Positions 47,207-58,836 of a stretch of 64,000 nucleotides of DNA are shown here, one piece after another (position 1 is the stretch's first letter; the number at the start of each line of letters is the position of its first letter). The DNA is taken from assembly GCA_031841125.1 (NCBI GenBank), contig CM063110.1, forward strand, positions 35,293,214 to 35,357,213, in the 5' to 3' direction. Made by a program: the position numbers and the translations under genes. The notes beneath the pieces are model-generated. The model was not told the origin of the DNA. It ran no database searches and was given only the letters and a program-made list of their open reading frames with translations. The DNA comes from Acanthococcus lagerstroemiae (taxonomy: Eukaryota; Arthropoda; Insecta; Hemiptera; Eriococcidae).

Positions 47207-48822
47207 CTGAGTTTCTCAAAGTGGGGTCCGCAAGCAGTTTTTTAGAGGTCCGCGAAAAATATTCTAATCTAATTTTTTTTATCACTCGCACCAAGAACGC
47301 CTATTTCTGAAAATAACAGTTTTGGTTTGTATTACGAAATGTGTACATGGCTAGCTCAATCCATGCCCGACGGGTGACTACCCTGCGGCTATGAGTCACG
47401 TGAAAAAATTGGTCCGCATTGACTACATAAATAATTATGGGGGTCCTCGAGTATATGAAGTTTGAAAACCCCTGATCTAGACCGTAGGCCGTAGGCTAAA
47501 ATGAGTTAAATAAAGTGAGTTAGATGGAGGAACACTGGTATCCAACTGTGTAACGCAGTGCACGTAAGTTATTATTAATCAAACCAATTATTTGGTGCTC
47601 AATTTTTCTCACATTTGGTTTCCGGACTTAAGACTGCTAAGTATTATTTTACGCAGGTATCACTTATAACGGCAGGTACTACTTAATGTCGGGTAGATAT
47701 GTTTCTTTGGAATGGGTAGGTAAACTTGTGCACCAAATTGGAAGCTTGATTAGTAATAATGTGTGTACCTATGACAGTGAACGATATTTGTAGTTGTAAT
47801 TATTTCATATTTTCATATTTTGATACATGAAACACACGGCACATTTTTATGTACAAACAATAACAACTGGTTTCTTTTTTAATTGTGCGTATGTGCTGAT
47901 AGACGGGTAGTGGTACAGCGCCTGGTTGCTGGAAGGTTCCGTACTCACCGATACTGAAACCTGTGTGGAAATTTTCGATAGAAAATAGCTTCAACTCGTA
48001 TCGCATTCAATCGGAGGGTCTTGATTCATTTGTGGTTTATCGCTTCATGTTTGTGTTATTCAGACTCAAACGGATTATTAGAAGGAGCACTAAACATATT
48101 TTTCAAAAACTGAAATTTTAGGCCTTTTGGAGATAATATAGAGTTGGTTGAAAATGGGCCATGTGGTACATAAATGAGTTCGAAACAATATCCAAGTATT
48201 GAGATAGTTTTGGAAATTTCAGATTTCAAGCCCCCTCATGATTTCGGAAGGAAGACAGTTAAAATCACAAAATTATAACATAATCTGAAGAAGTTTAATG
48301 TAAACACTTCCGAGAATTGAAACAAAAATTAGGCGGTTCAGAGGGGGCAGAAATTTCTGGGCCCCCTCCTTATAACTTATAAGGGTATCGAAATTTTTTT
48401 AGTCTTGTTGAGGTGGCTACACTGTTGTGCGGGTTGCCACGTGGCTAGCCTAAACGCCTGGTCTGAGTTGCGATAAGGTCGATTCCCTCTCTCTCACTTC
48501 GGTTACGAGTTCGGTGATAGATAGACGATGCGTTACTCATACGATATCTACGACGCGACGACGCTGTGATGTTACACAATTATTTAATTACACGAAGTTC
48601 AAGTTAACCGGTGTCCTTATTTCAACTGAGTGATCATCAAGGGGGTCGGGGCATTAACCTTGCTCCTTCCTTCTATGTGTCTTCAAGTCTAAAACCTTCC
48701 CAAAGTTCATAAGACCACATCCAGAAAGTACGAACCCCCTAGCTTTTACGGTTCACGCTTTAACCTCGAACAAACAAACACACACATCCACAGACAAACA
48801 AACACTTTTATATTAGAGAAGA
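47172..48822 (+). mobile_element. Possible non-LTR/SINE remnant interrupted by an hAT MITE
   Basis: The sequence begins tatactagctgatccgcttt and has, near its right end, repeated acaaacaaacac words followed by acttttatattag. A start like TAGCTGACCCG and an end with CAGACA-type repeats plus TATATTAG are familiar from arthropod RTE/L2-like elements. This is recall of a pattern, not an alignment. No reverse transcriptase frame is present. Confidence 0.25.
47207..47474. mobile_element. hAT-type MITE with perfect 8-bp target duplication
   Basis: The element is flanked by atctagac at 47199-47206 and 47475-47482. The left end ctgagtttctcaaagtgggg and the right end tttgaaaacccctg give an imperfect inverted repeat of the CAG(T/G)G-TTTCTCAAA type common in hAT MITEs. 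The interior has 'ggtccgc' words at both sides. Confidence 0.85.
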
Positions 48823-50224
48823 AGAGACTATGCTATAAGTTTGGTGAGTGAGTGGTTACTGACGAGTGTGAAATTTGCAGCTGTAATTTATACGAGGTGC
48901 AATCTTTCACTTACCATGCGATAGGCATACGCTATTTTGTTCATCGGAAGAGAGAAAAGAGTTCAAATTGTAAATTTTATGATGAATAGATGAAAAGAAA
49001 TGTCCCCCTCGCCATTTTTAGACAGTCATTCCTAATTAAATGTTGGTGACTACTTATCTTTCTTTTCGTTGGGCTCTAAGCGGTACCAGTAACGTAACGT
49101 AACGATATGGTATGTGAATGGTAAAGAAAAATATAAAAACACATTGTTCTTATGGGATTGTTAGTTGTAATGTAAGGAACGTAACGTAACAATGAAACGT
49201 TTGTTACGGTAACTTATACAACCCTATCTCTTCGTTGTCGAAACCCACGTCAGAGATATTAGATTAGTGAACTTAGTAACATTCGTGAACTACCGCGAAG
49301 TGGATGTTCATTTTTCTGTAACTTTTTGCTAACTTACAACACGACTACGTTAGTTAACACTACTGGATTTAAAAAATCGTAAGAATTTGAAAATTCGGCC
49401 TAATTACAGGTGGTAATTACGTAAAGTACCGTTATAATTACCCTAATTATGGATAATTGAACGCGTGAAGTTCAAAACATCCTGTGTAACAATGTCGAAA
49501 GCTTAGTAGAGAGGCAAAACACGGTTTCAGCTGAAGTGAAGGGGGTGGTTTTGGCAGAATGGATGTTCAGCCAATTGTCTGTAGCTTCATACACATCATG
49601 TCCATGTACAAATTTTGGGGCTCAGTCATGCCATAGCTGAGAAAATGAAGGTTGATATTGCGCACATCCTAAGTCCGTGGGAAAGACACAGCAAAACATC
49701 TTTAAAAAAAAAAAAAAGTAGTCGAATGCGATGTTTTTATAATCCACAAATGTGCTAACTTTTACATTTATGCATTTTTTTATAATAGAGTCGAAAAATG
49801 GAAATGCTTCCTGCCACTTTGGAGTTAGGATGTGTTGCATGGGTCACTCGCTGGTACATGTGTGTGCTGCGATCTTTGGGTTGGTGTTAGAAATACTTTG
49901 AGGCTCTATGGGCACTTATAGGATGTTTTGTATTGTATGTGCGGCGTGCATGTTTTGAACTTCACGCCTTCAATTAATAAAATTTGTCAACACTAGTCAG
50001 CGATTAATAAAAATGAAAAATTCTTCATGGTTAATCAAATCGGAAAATAATTCAAATGAATTAGTAAGAACAAAAAATTAAAAAATAAGAAAAAAAGAAA
50101 GAATCTACAAATGAGTTGAAATGTATACATTTTCAAGCAACCAAACTACCATACAGTACTCACATAATCCAGGATACCTATAACAGCCGCATAATTTTCA
50201 CCCAAATTGTGATTTTTAGAAGAC
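48823..50224. other. No gene recognised
   Basis: AT-rich intergenic DNA. At 49998-50013 lies agcgattaataaaaat, repeated at 50383-50398, which could mark the ends of an insertion of about 370 bp. Confidence 0.35.
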
Positions 50225-50390
50225 TGGTAAAACTAGTTTGACTACCGCCATTTGTAGTCACTTTTGTTTTCCATCAGTGTTTTAAGTAAGTAAACGGTTT
50301 CTTAACGCAGCGTAAACTCATCATTAATAATGCAATTTCCAGACGTTCATTGAACAGCATTTTTATTATTGAACGCAGTTAGCGATTAAT
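50225..50390 (+). repeat. Direct repeat, left copy (pairs with 51467-51625)
   Basis: It shares cgccatttgtagtcactttt, ttaacgcagcgtaa and ctcatcattaat with the right copy, at roughly 75 percent identity by eye. The pair flanks the motif-array element at 50471-51037. Confidence 0.6.
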
Positions 50391-50470
50391 AAAAATAAAA
50401 ATGTACTGCCAAAACATAAATTGTGATTATATTATGTACTAAGCGGATGTCCTGCCTGACCGATCAAGGA

Positions 50471-51037
50471 GGTACCTATCATTTCGGCGCAGACGTTTCG
50501 ATGCCGTTAATTTGGACGAAAAAAATTGAATCATTTCGACGCCGAGAATAAAGGTTATTTTGACACCCCCCCCCCTCCAAAAAATGGAGGAAAACAATTT
50601 TTTTCGCAATGCCAAGTACGAGTCTCTCCTTTAAAAACGTACAAGCTCGTTAAGTTCATTTTTTTCAAGATTACAATACATAATTATTTTCAACTATTCC
50701 TCTCATCTTTGCTAAGTTTATCAAACAAGTATATGAATCCACGATCGCAGAACTTTTATCATTACTACGTTGACTTTTTATAAAACTCATTTTCTGAACA
50801 CCTAGCTCATACATTTCGTACTGTGTTGAATAATCAAATCAACATCAAATGAAGTCTTATCTTGTACTGGCACGATCTTTTATACAGTTTACAAGACGAA
50901 GATTTTGTCAAGCACACTCCACACGCATTACTTTTTTTGTTCTTTGGCGTCGAAATGAACCTCTTGTCCCGGTGCTGAAATGAATCTCTTCTTTCGGCGC
51001 CGACATAAATGGCGTCCCGCGTCGAAATGAACGGCTT
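50471..51037. mobile_element. Third element with inverted motif-array ends
   Basis: The left side has repeated atttcgacgcc-like motifs (near 50480, 50495, 50509, 50533 and 50556). The right side has four inverted copies (50946, 50971, 50996, 51019) spaced 23-25 bp. Candidate 11-bp target duplications are ccgatcaagga (50460-50470) and ccgatcgaggg (51038-51048), with two mismatches. The motif differs from that at 23.6 and 30.2 kb, but the architecture is the same. The minus-strand frame across the right array is not a gene. Confidence 0.65.
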
Positions 51038-51133
51038 CCGATCGAGGGAGAAAATGGAAAGTGAGTCATGAGAGTAAGAAGACGAAGGAGACAGTGGTTT
51101 TGAAAGGATCACGTACGTACTTGAAGTACCGGT

Positions 51134-51209
51134 ATGCAGGCGACAAAAGACGTTCTTAAGATGCTTGCGTTGTGCTTCGCAGAGAATAGTCAGGCAGGAC
51201 GATTTATAA
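51134..51209 (+). repeat. Dispersed repeat segment shared with 5369-5441
   Basis: Contains gacaaaagacgttcttaaga and caggcaggacgatttata. See the copy at 5369. Boundaries unknown. Confidence 0.5.
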
Positions 51210-51466
51210 TTATTTGTCAATTCTGATTATTAATTTTCGTCATTTTTCAGAAGTACATTAATTTGCAAATTCAAAAAATAAGACGTTGTTCTGGTAGCTG
51301 AATTACATTAGTTATGTTTAGAGTTAATTTTCATAATATAGAAACAAAAAGGCTAATCAAAATTTAGTAAAATTTAGATTAATTTTCCAGGAAACTGGAA
51401 ATTCTTTTGCAAACATAATGGCGAATTCATTGTTCCCGTGTGTTAACTACTGATTCTTAGTAAAAG

Positions 51467-51625
51467 TAAAACTAGTTGATATAGTTGTCCCTTATCCGCC
51501 ATTTGTTGTCACTTTCGTTTTCCGTCAGTGTTGTCAGTAAAGGGCCACTTAACGCAGCGTAACCTCATCATTAATCATGCACGTTCCGGTCTTTCATTGA
51601 AAAAAATTTTGTTATTCAACTGCCG
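51467..51625 (+). repeat. Direct repeat, right copy (pairs with 50225-50390)
   Basis: Shared landmarks with the left copy are aaaactagtt, cgccatttgttgtcactttc, ttaacgcagcgtaa and ctcatcattaat. It is not part of the inverted element between the two copies. Confidence 0.6.
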
Positions 51626-52289
51626 TATCGCGCCCTTAATACAAGTTCAAATGGATATATCGAATTCGCCTGCTAAGTAAATGAATATCGTAGGCAACTG
51701 TAAATTAGTGCTCAGATGATTGAGTCTTTCAGATTGATCGCTGAAGGGGTTCTCAAAGCTGCCATCGCCAGTCGGTGCCAGAGAAATCATTTCTTGCCGG
51801 CGGCTATTTCGTTTCATTGTCTCTCTGGCGTTAATATTACCCTCGTAATACCAAGTGAATTATACAGGATATCTGTCGAAACCAATAGAATGAGAAATCC
51901 TAAATTTCCTGACAGGTCTGAGTCGGATGAGTACTCTTAGATGTGGAAAGGGACAAGTATTCAAAAGTTGTTGATTCGTGCGGCGAAAATATTTTTTCCA
52001 TTGAACAGGTGATGGAAAGGAACAAGCCTCACTCTCTGGTCACTTGTGGATTCATTTTCAACGAAAATAAGCTCGCACATGTGGACCTCGCGCATGGGCG
52101 CTGTGCGTCCCCTTTTATCCAACAGGATTGCCCGTTTAAGTAGCTTTGGGATTTTTCTCAAAGCAGCAGCGAGATCGAAAAAAAATAGCATAATTTTTTA
52201 GTTCTTACTGTCGTTTATCTTGGAGCAAAAGAGTATTTTTACCTTGAAGGGGAGTTTGAATGTATCCTTCAACTTCGAAATATTAAATA
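51626..52289. other. No gene recognised
   Basis: Intergenic DNA with frames of 66-76 codons on both strands that match nothing I know. Confidence 0.4.
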
Positions 52290-52464
52290 GGAAAGTATCG
52301 AACAAGCTATCAGAAATCAGAAGTAATCAGTTAAGTAAATAATCAAATAATCTAAGAGGTTGATTAATCGTAAATAATCGAATAATCAGAACGAACTGAA
52401 TTACCGAAAATTAATAGTCAAATCATTAGATTAGAAATAATTAATTTATCGAAGATAATTAAAT

Positions 52465-53041
52465 TGAGGACCTGACTTCCAAAACGCGCTTAGTCCATAA
52501 AATTGAAAATCGAGTTTTTAGCGCAATCTGGTGGAAAAAGTCAAAAGGCACCTTTCAGAGTTGGTTTCACGATTTTATCACGACTTAGAGCCAGCTAAAC
52601 CTTTCTTTCGTTCTTTTTCATAATACTGACTTACTTTTAATTTTTTTAATTTTATGAATATAAGACTCTTACGATTGTAAGTCATACTCGCTTTCTTCTG
52701 TTGGGGGGGGGGGGGGGTACAAAGATGTCTGAAGGGTGGAGGGAAGGGAACAATGTTCACGTGTGCCTCGTTCATCGGAATGGTCGTCTCTAAGCTGATT
52801 TCCGACAGTTTCTATACGAATTTTGACCTTTCACAAATTTGACATGGCCTGCCGAAACGAGCTAAGTCCACGATTTCCCCCACTAGCTCGAAGACTGTTC
52901 CTACGCCAACCTTCATACTTGGGTGGTGTTAGCATTGACCCCTCCTTTTCCCATCCACGTAATTGAACCAGCGTTACCACTTATCGTTCGCGAGCCAGAA
53001 TGTTTTTTTTCGATTTCCCAACATTTCATTTTTTGGACTAA

Positions 53042-53092
<51 letters not shown>

Positions 53093-53114
53093 CGTTTTGG
53101 AAATCAGGTCTTCA
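52465..53114. mobile_element. Inverted-repeat element, family shared with 25765-26283 (copy 2)
   Basis: The left end reads tgaggacctgacttccaaaa. The right end, reverse complemented, reads tgaagacctgatttccaaaa. Both lead to a gcgcttagtcca word. In the right end a (TA)n tract separates the two halves of the inverted repeat. The interior shares 'gcaatctggtggaaa' and 'cgatttcccccac' like blocks with copy 1. There is no coding domain. Confidence 0.7.
53046..53089. repeat. (TA)n microsatellite inside a terminal inverted repeat
   Basis: 44 bp of uninterrupted alternating T and A. The YIYIYI frames seen on both strands come from this tract and are not genes. Confidence 0.95.
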
Positions 53115-53855
53115 ATTATCAAAAGGAATTGTCGATTTAAACGTAATTAATTAGTCAAAAAACTATTAATCAAAAGTGGTCGAATAAATAAAACTAATTC
53201 TATAAGTAATTAAAAATAATTAGATAATAATCAGAAATTATTGACTGATTAAAAATGACTGATTAGTCAAGAATAACTTGTACTTGTCGAAAACAAGCAA
53301 CTAATCAAAACAGTTGACAAATTTAATTAATTGATTAACCAAGAACAGTTGCCTAGCTAGAAATAATAATTGAATTAAAAACATTTCATTAATTAAGAAC
53401 GATCAGAATAAGAAAAATTAGGTAATCAACATCCATTGGTTAATCAAAAACGATCAATAAAAACACAGTATATTAATCTAAAGTAATTGAATAATCAAAA
53501 ACAATTAATTAATATGATTAAACACCGATTTGTTTAAAAAATAAGTTTGTCGAACGCACCCTGGCTATACAATAGTTTTTTTAGGGAAGTATTAAATAGC
53601 ACGAAATAACAAGTGCGATTGAACAAAATGTGAAGCCACGAATAAAAAAGTTTAAATTACGAGTTCTAAAATCGATATCACGAAATGACTTGCATACGGT
53701 GTATTATGTTGTTTAAACACAAAAATTATACGTCATCGCGGATAACGTACATACACGTGGAGATAGGAGATCCATGAGTTTAAGAGGGATCCACTTTTCT
53801 ATAAAAACGGTCATTAAGAATTTTTTCTTAAGTACTCTAGAAACGCCATAGAGGG

Positions 53856-53911
53856 GAGCTCTGAGGTAATGCTCGAAAGGGCGGATTTCAGGGCTCAGGT
53901 TGAGAGAACAA
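53856..53911 (+). mobile_element. 5'-truncated SINE, 3' end only (copy 3)
   Basis: It matches the conserved 3' part of the SINEs at 3436 and 31079 (tctgaggtaatgctcgaaag, ggcggatttcagggctcagg). The tRNA head is absent. An A-rich stretch follows. No target duplication was identified. Confidence 0.75.
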
Positions 53912-54479
53912 AAAAAGAGTGGGCGTGTAAAAATTACCCTTTATTACAGTACATTAGGAATTTTTAGACCTATTATTTATGCGAATGACCCCATCAAGAT
54001 CATCGAGGGGTTTCGAACTCAACGAATTCGTTTTTGATATCGGTTTGGCTCTTAATCTAAACTTGTGACTCCTGAGGAGGTGGAGAATCGATTCATAGAT
54101 TTTTATTGCTCCAAAATTTGATTTTGAAATTAATTTGTGCGCAATTGTAAATCTGTGGCAAGTATGGTGGAGGCCGAGAATTCAAACTTTTTATTTCGGG
54201 CGCAGTAATATCGTGTCTCTTTTTTTCATTGTGTGTAGAAGGTATTAAAATTCCGGGCGTATTTTATTCTATCGTGTAAGTGAATTATATTGCGTTCTGA
54301 AGTTTAATTTTTTCTTCGAACTTTTTCTTTTTCTGTTTCGTACTTGTTACTGCGCTTTTCATTTATATATTTCGTGCAAACAGCATATTTCTTTCGTGAA
54401 TTCAACATTACCATTTTGGGCCGATAAATGGGTCCCGTTTTTTTATTTTGTGTATTGCTAATTTACAGCATCTCAGATG

Positions 54480-56440
54480 TTTCATCTGGCCTCCATTTTT
54501 GGCCCCAAATTCGACATTCCCCTTCCAAGAAGTAAAATAGACGTAGTTGGCTTGAAAAATTGAGTACATCATCATAGAGACTTCCTGAGTTTAGATTCCG
54601 AAAAGTTTTCCGCCTGGCTCCAAGCGTTAAAATCGAAATTTCTCCCCTGAAAAACAGCCAACATTAACTCACGTTAGATTGAGAAGTTGAGCGAACTATC
54701 GAAATAGGAGAATTATATGTGGGTAATTAATTTCCAAGTAATTCTAGATTTTCTTCTTGCCGCAATTCAAGTCCCAATCCTGAAATATCACTCCACAAGT
54801 GGACAACATTAATTCAGAGACTGATAAACGGAGTATCGAAATAGTTGTTTTTTTGGGGGTGGGGGTGGTCGCAAATTTTAAGATTACGTTATATTTCTGT
54901 TTGGTTTCAATTTAGCTTTCAAATTTAACATTTCCTCTTTTAAGGAAGCCAGTTAGACTTGATTTAGAAATTTGAGCAAACTACCAGAATAGGAGTTTCT
55001 TGGGTTGCTGGTTTCAAAAATTGCATTAGATTTTCCATTCGGTGCCGATTTTGGCCGCGAAGTGGAAATGTCATTCATTAAATGGATAACATTTTGGCCT
55101 AGGAAATTGAGCGAACCATCGCTGTTTGGGTTTGTAGAGGTCTTAATTTTGAGTTTTTCAATCAGCTTGGGGTTCCGTTCTCGAGTCAGGATCAAATGTA
55201 TGTATTAAATTCCTCCTTTCAATGAGGCACAAAATTAACATGGCTCGAAAAATCAAACAAAGTAGTGAAATATGTATCGTTCTCTTTGTGTGTGTGTGGG
55301 GGGGGGGGGGGGTGGCTGTAAATGATTTCGAAAGTGGCGCCCATTTTGGGCTTAAGATTCAAAAACGTATATTTTAAATGGGCTAAAAATTAACGTGTGT
55401 GTAGTGAAAAATCGAACAATGTTTTGGATCGCGAGGTTTATTGATTGTAATTATTAAAATTATTAGAAAATTAATGATAATGATTAATATTTATTAATTA
55501 TTAGATATTATTTGAATGATAAAATAAAGTTCATTTGAGTTTAACCAACTAATATTGTTAGGTGTATTAACTAATTATTTTGAAGAAATATTTTCTAAAA
55601 TTATTGAAAGAAATTAATGTTTATTTAAATTATCAAACAGTTGTTAATTCAATTTGGGTCACTGATTTCGAAGTTTCCATCGCATTTTTGATTTGGTCAA
55701 CACTGGTCTTCCATAATTCATTATAATATCCCTAGTTCTCAATAAGAAATGAAAGAGAAATGTGTTCCTTTTCTCGAAGAAAAAGAAGCATGATCCCTTC
55801 TCATGTTATGATGATATTAATTGGTAGAGGAACAGCTTCATTCCTTTATGGATGTCTCCTTTAAAGGAAGTGATATACAAGTGGAGAATGAAAGCTTTTT
55901 CCTGAGTGCGAAGTTTGCAGCCCGAGAGTGGCATCGCTTCCTTCACGACCTTGTCGTGTACGATATTGTCAGTAAAATGTTATTCCAACTGAAAACGTAA
56001 CATTATCACTGTTACTTCCTTCCCATTAAATCGCTGAAAAAGTTAGCGCGTTCTTCTCTGTTGAAGAAAATGGCGATTTCCTACCCTGTATTATTGTTTT
56101 AACGCAGTATCACTCAGCTATAGCTCAGAAACATAATTTTCTGAAGACCCACCTGATAAAACATATAATAAATCTCACCTTCCTGACCCCCTCGATTTTA
56201 TGGCTCAATATGCAAACAAGTGTGTCGTATCATTTTGTGGGTTATTTCATGTGAATTGTAAGGTAACTGTCGGAAAAAAGGTCTTTGGGTTTACTGGCTT
56301 CGAATATTGCATTAGATTTTTGATTCTCGATCCAGACTATAGCTTTCCAAACCAATATTCTATGCTTATGAAAGAGGTGGAAGTGGACTCGACTTGGAAA
56401 ATTCAACAAAATACCTATCAAATTAGGGGGATTTTTTGAA
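54480..56440 (+). repeat. Satellite-like array with units of about 140 bp, partly decayed
   Basis: A 'gagcgaactatcgaaatag' like block recurs near 54692, 54831, 54973, 55108, 55255 and 55410, at 135-155 bp intervals. A 'gggtcgctgatttcgaa' like block followed by gcattagattttt recurs at 55001, 55651 and 56285. AT-rich DNA interrupts at 55440-55650. Two related units lie at 42794-43048. Open frames inside (such as 56200-56439) are not genes. Confidence 0.65.
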
Positions 56441-58439
56441 TCCGATTATCTTACCAGATTTTTCAGGAGGCCTTATTCGTGGTTCGGAAATTCAGGTTGC
56501 GCCGTGAAATGATGAAAGTTAATCCTTTGAAGTTATCTTCACGTTGGCTTCCATCTTGAAGACCTTGGTGCATTTCCAGTAGGTAACTCCTACCCGGAAC
56601 GTGACTGTACAGTTACTGTAACAAATTTGTGCGCGTGATTCATTAATTATGAAAACTGAGCTAAAACGGATTTCATCCCTTCGGGATATAGCAAGTATTG
56701 CTTGTAATTTCTCTAGAAACGGAGAGCAGTTTTCCTCGAATACATTCCAGCATTGTTTAAATTTCGCGTGAAGTGCTTCGTTGAAGGTTCGGTCGTGTGT
56801 TGTTAATGAGGCGCTCCGCTTGGTAGGAGAAACTTCGACGACTACGAGAATTGCGAATCGTAAATAAAAGCAATTCTAGCACAGATGATGCATTGTAAAT
56901 TTTGTCGCCGCTGTCTTTCTCAATTCTTGAATACATACGAGTATCGATGAAGTTGATATAAAACTGATAGATCAACAGTTCGCGGGTGCTGCCGTCTCGT
57001 AATATTGTTCTGGTCAGGCGAGGGTAAAACTCTCACATAAGAGAGATTTTTTTGACCAGACTTTTGATGTTTTACGGCGTGTCGTGAAGCTCACCTTTGC
57101 GAATCCCAAAGGCGTCTTTCTCTCACGCCATCCGACTAACGTCATATAGTCACCTGTCTGACCATTTTTGTGTACACGAAGAATGTCTTTGAATTAACGA
57201 TATTGCACCTGCACCTAAAATATCGATCGCATAGACAGTTGAACATCAACCGGACGCATTTTCGACGCCGTTGATTCATGGTGAATTTACATTCGATTTG
57301 GCGACATGTCGCCGACTCAAATGTAAATCCACCGTCATGCACACGCGCCTTATTCTTCCAGATTCCCAGAACTCGTGGACCGTGCGACCAACGTACAAAA
57401 TATCGTCATCGTTTCCCACCGACAACTTTTTCTCCAATTGGACCCATTACGCCTTTCGCATCCCAAATTATTGGCCGTACCCTCATTACGGAAAATACGC
57501 GGTAACCAATTGCCAAATTATTGAATTCTATAACCGGATTCATACGTCATCTCTACTCCCCTACAATCTATCATCAGAAACCCCAGATCACCGCACACGA
57601 GCTTATCACACTCAAAAGTCGTCTCATCTAGGAGAACCCCTTCTTAAGTAGGCCAAGCTCGGAGTTATGAAGCTCGGACTTTATAAACTCATTACACGGG
57701 CCGAAATCGTGGTCTTGCTTCACTCTTGCTGTCTCCAAAAAGTTAAGTGGAAGCTGTCGCCATGTCTCTCGTGTCCAGATTTGGTACTTAGAAAATTAAC
57801 GTATAACTGATCTTATGTCGTGTCGTATGCTGTCAAGAGTATAGTGACTAACCGTTGTAACAGTTCAGTAACTTGAAGTCGAAGCATTGTCTAACAGAAA
57901 TTTAAATTAATCTGACTCGGCCAAGTCATTTGTCAAGCCTAGAATCTCTAATTAGGGGTTCGTTACTAATCAGCTGCCTGGGCCCACGCGGTGGACCCTC
58001 CTGTTTATTGGTCGATCAACTGCAACAGCTAAATAGCCCGAGAGGCTATCTGACCTCACAACACGGTGGTATCTAAATGATACAATCTACACAAGGAGGG
58101 AAATAATCATTTCCTTTTCTAGGGAAAAAAGCGGTTATTTTCTTAACGATGTACTGCGAAGGAAGTAATGGTGATAAGGCGATGTTCAGTGTAACATTTT
58201 GAGAAAAATATTGTACACGATAAAGTCGTGAAAGTAGCGAGGTTGTCCGTGCGATTACGCTTCTTTCCGTCTACACCCCCTCCCACCAATGTCGGTACCT
58301 GTGGCGATACTCGCTCATAAAGTTTGTTACAGTTATAAGACGTTGTGTAACATAATGTATTCACCGTTCCTTTTTGATTGGAATAATACTAGTTACCATC
58401 CTTACTGGTGTGGTTCATTATTGCGGTTTTTTGGTGGAT
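56441..58439. other. No gene recognised
   Basis: About 2 kb without a recognisable gene. A 126-codon plus-strand frame at 57271-57651 spans a palindrome at 57281-57332 and matches no family I know. Confidence 0.35.
57281..57332. repeat. Spacerless 52-bp palindrome
   Basis: Arms 57281-57306 and 57307-57332 match at 22 of 26 positions with no spacer; the centre is ggcgacatgtcgcc. This is a potential cruciform or junction of two inverted copies. Confidence 0.65.
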
Positions 58440-58630
58440 TCAACGACCCTTACTCCTCCGCTCTCGCTGCGCCCCGTTTCGGCCGAGAAATCGCTGTGAA
58501 CCGGTTGGTTGCTGCGGCGACAACTCGCTGAAGTACGCTTCCCAACCAGCCGGCGGTCCTGAGCGGAGGACAGGGGTCGCTCAAGGGACCAGCCCCCAGG
58601 AAGTGGTCGATCGTATCCACGGTCTCCCAT
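58440..58630. other. GC-rich island, unidentified
   Basis: About 190 bp with clearly higher GC than its flanks, containing gtttcggccgagaaatcgct and caaccagccggcggtcctga. It may be a repeat fragment. It is not obviously part of the retrotransposon piece at 58730, because it lies downstream of that element's 3' end. Confidence 0.35.
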
Positions 58631-58729
58631 AGTACCTATAATTTGAATTCATTTCTTTACGACCAAAATTCTACGTTTTCCCCGTAAGGCCTCTCTTACT
58701 GTATATAAGGGGTCACTTGAACCATCCAT

Positions 58730-58826
58730 CGATGATAGGAGGGGCATGCCAAATTGGCCTCGGGACACCGAACCCCCTATCCCGGAAACGCCCCGAATGG
58801 GCCCGCGTCAGAATAGGGGGGAATAT
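58730..58826 (-). mobile_element. 97-bp 3' end of a diverged R1/LOA-like element
   Basis: On the minus strand it aligns with the 3' end of 36467-38080 (ggttcggtgtcccgaggcca versus ggtgcggtgtctcaggggcc, and ggcatgc). It is flanked by a perfect 10-bp direct repeat, aaccatccat, at 58720-58729 and 58827-58836. It belongs to a related but distinct family or an older copy. Confidence 0.75.
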
Positions 58827-58836
58827 AACCATCCAT

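Larger units (their letters stand above)
52290..53530. repeat. AT-rich quasi-tandem array, split by an inserted element
   Basis: Sequence at 52290-52464 and 53115-53530 has the same loose repetition of taatcaaaaac, gattaatt and aataatcag words. The inverted-repeat element at 52465-53114 lies between the two halves, so the array predates it. Confidence 0.5.

Noticed and set aside
52913..53154. Frames with repeated YI dipeptides on both strands
   Set aside because: They are translations of the (TA)n tract.
58440..58630. Part of the R1/LOA-like fragment at 58730
   Set aside because: On the minus strand it lies beyond the element's 3' end and outside the 10-bp duplication, so it is listed separately as a GC-rich island.
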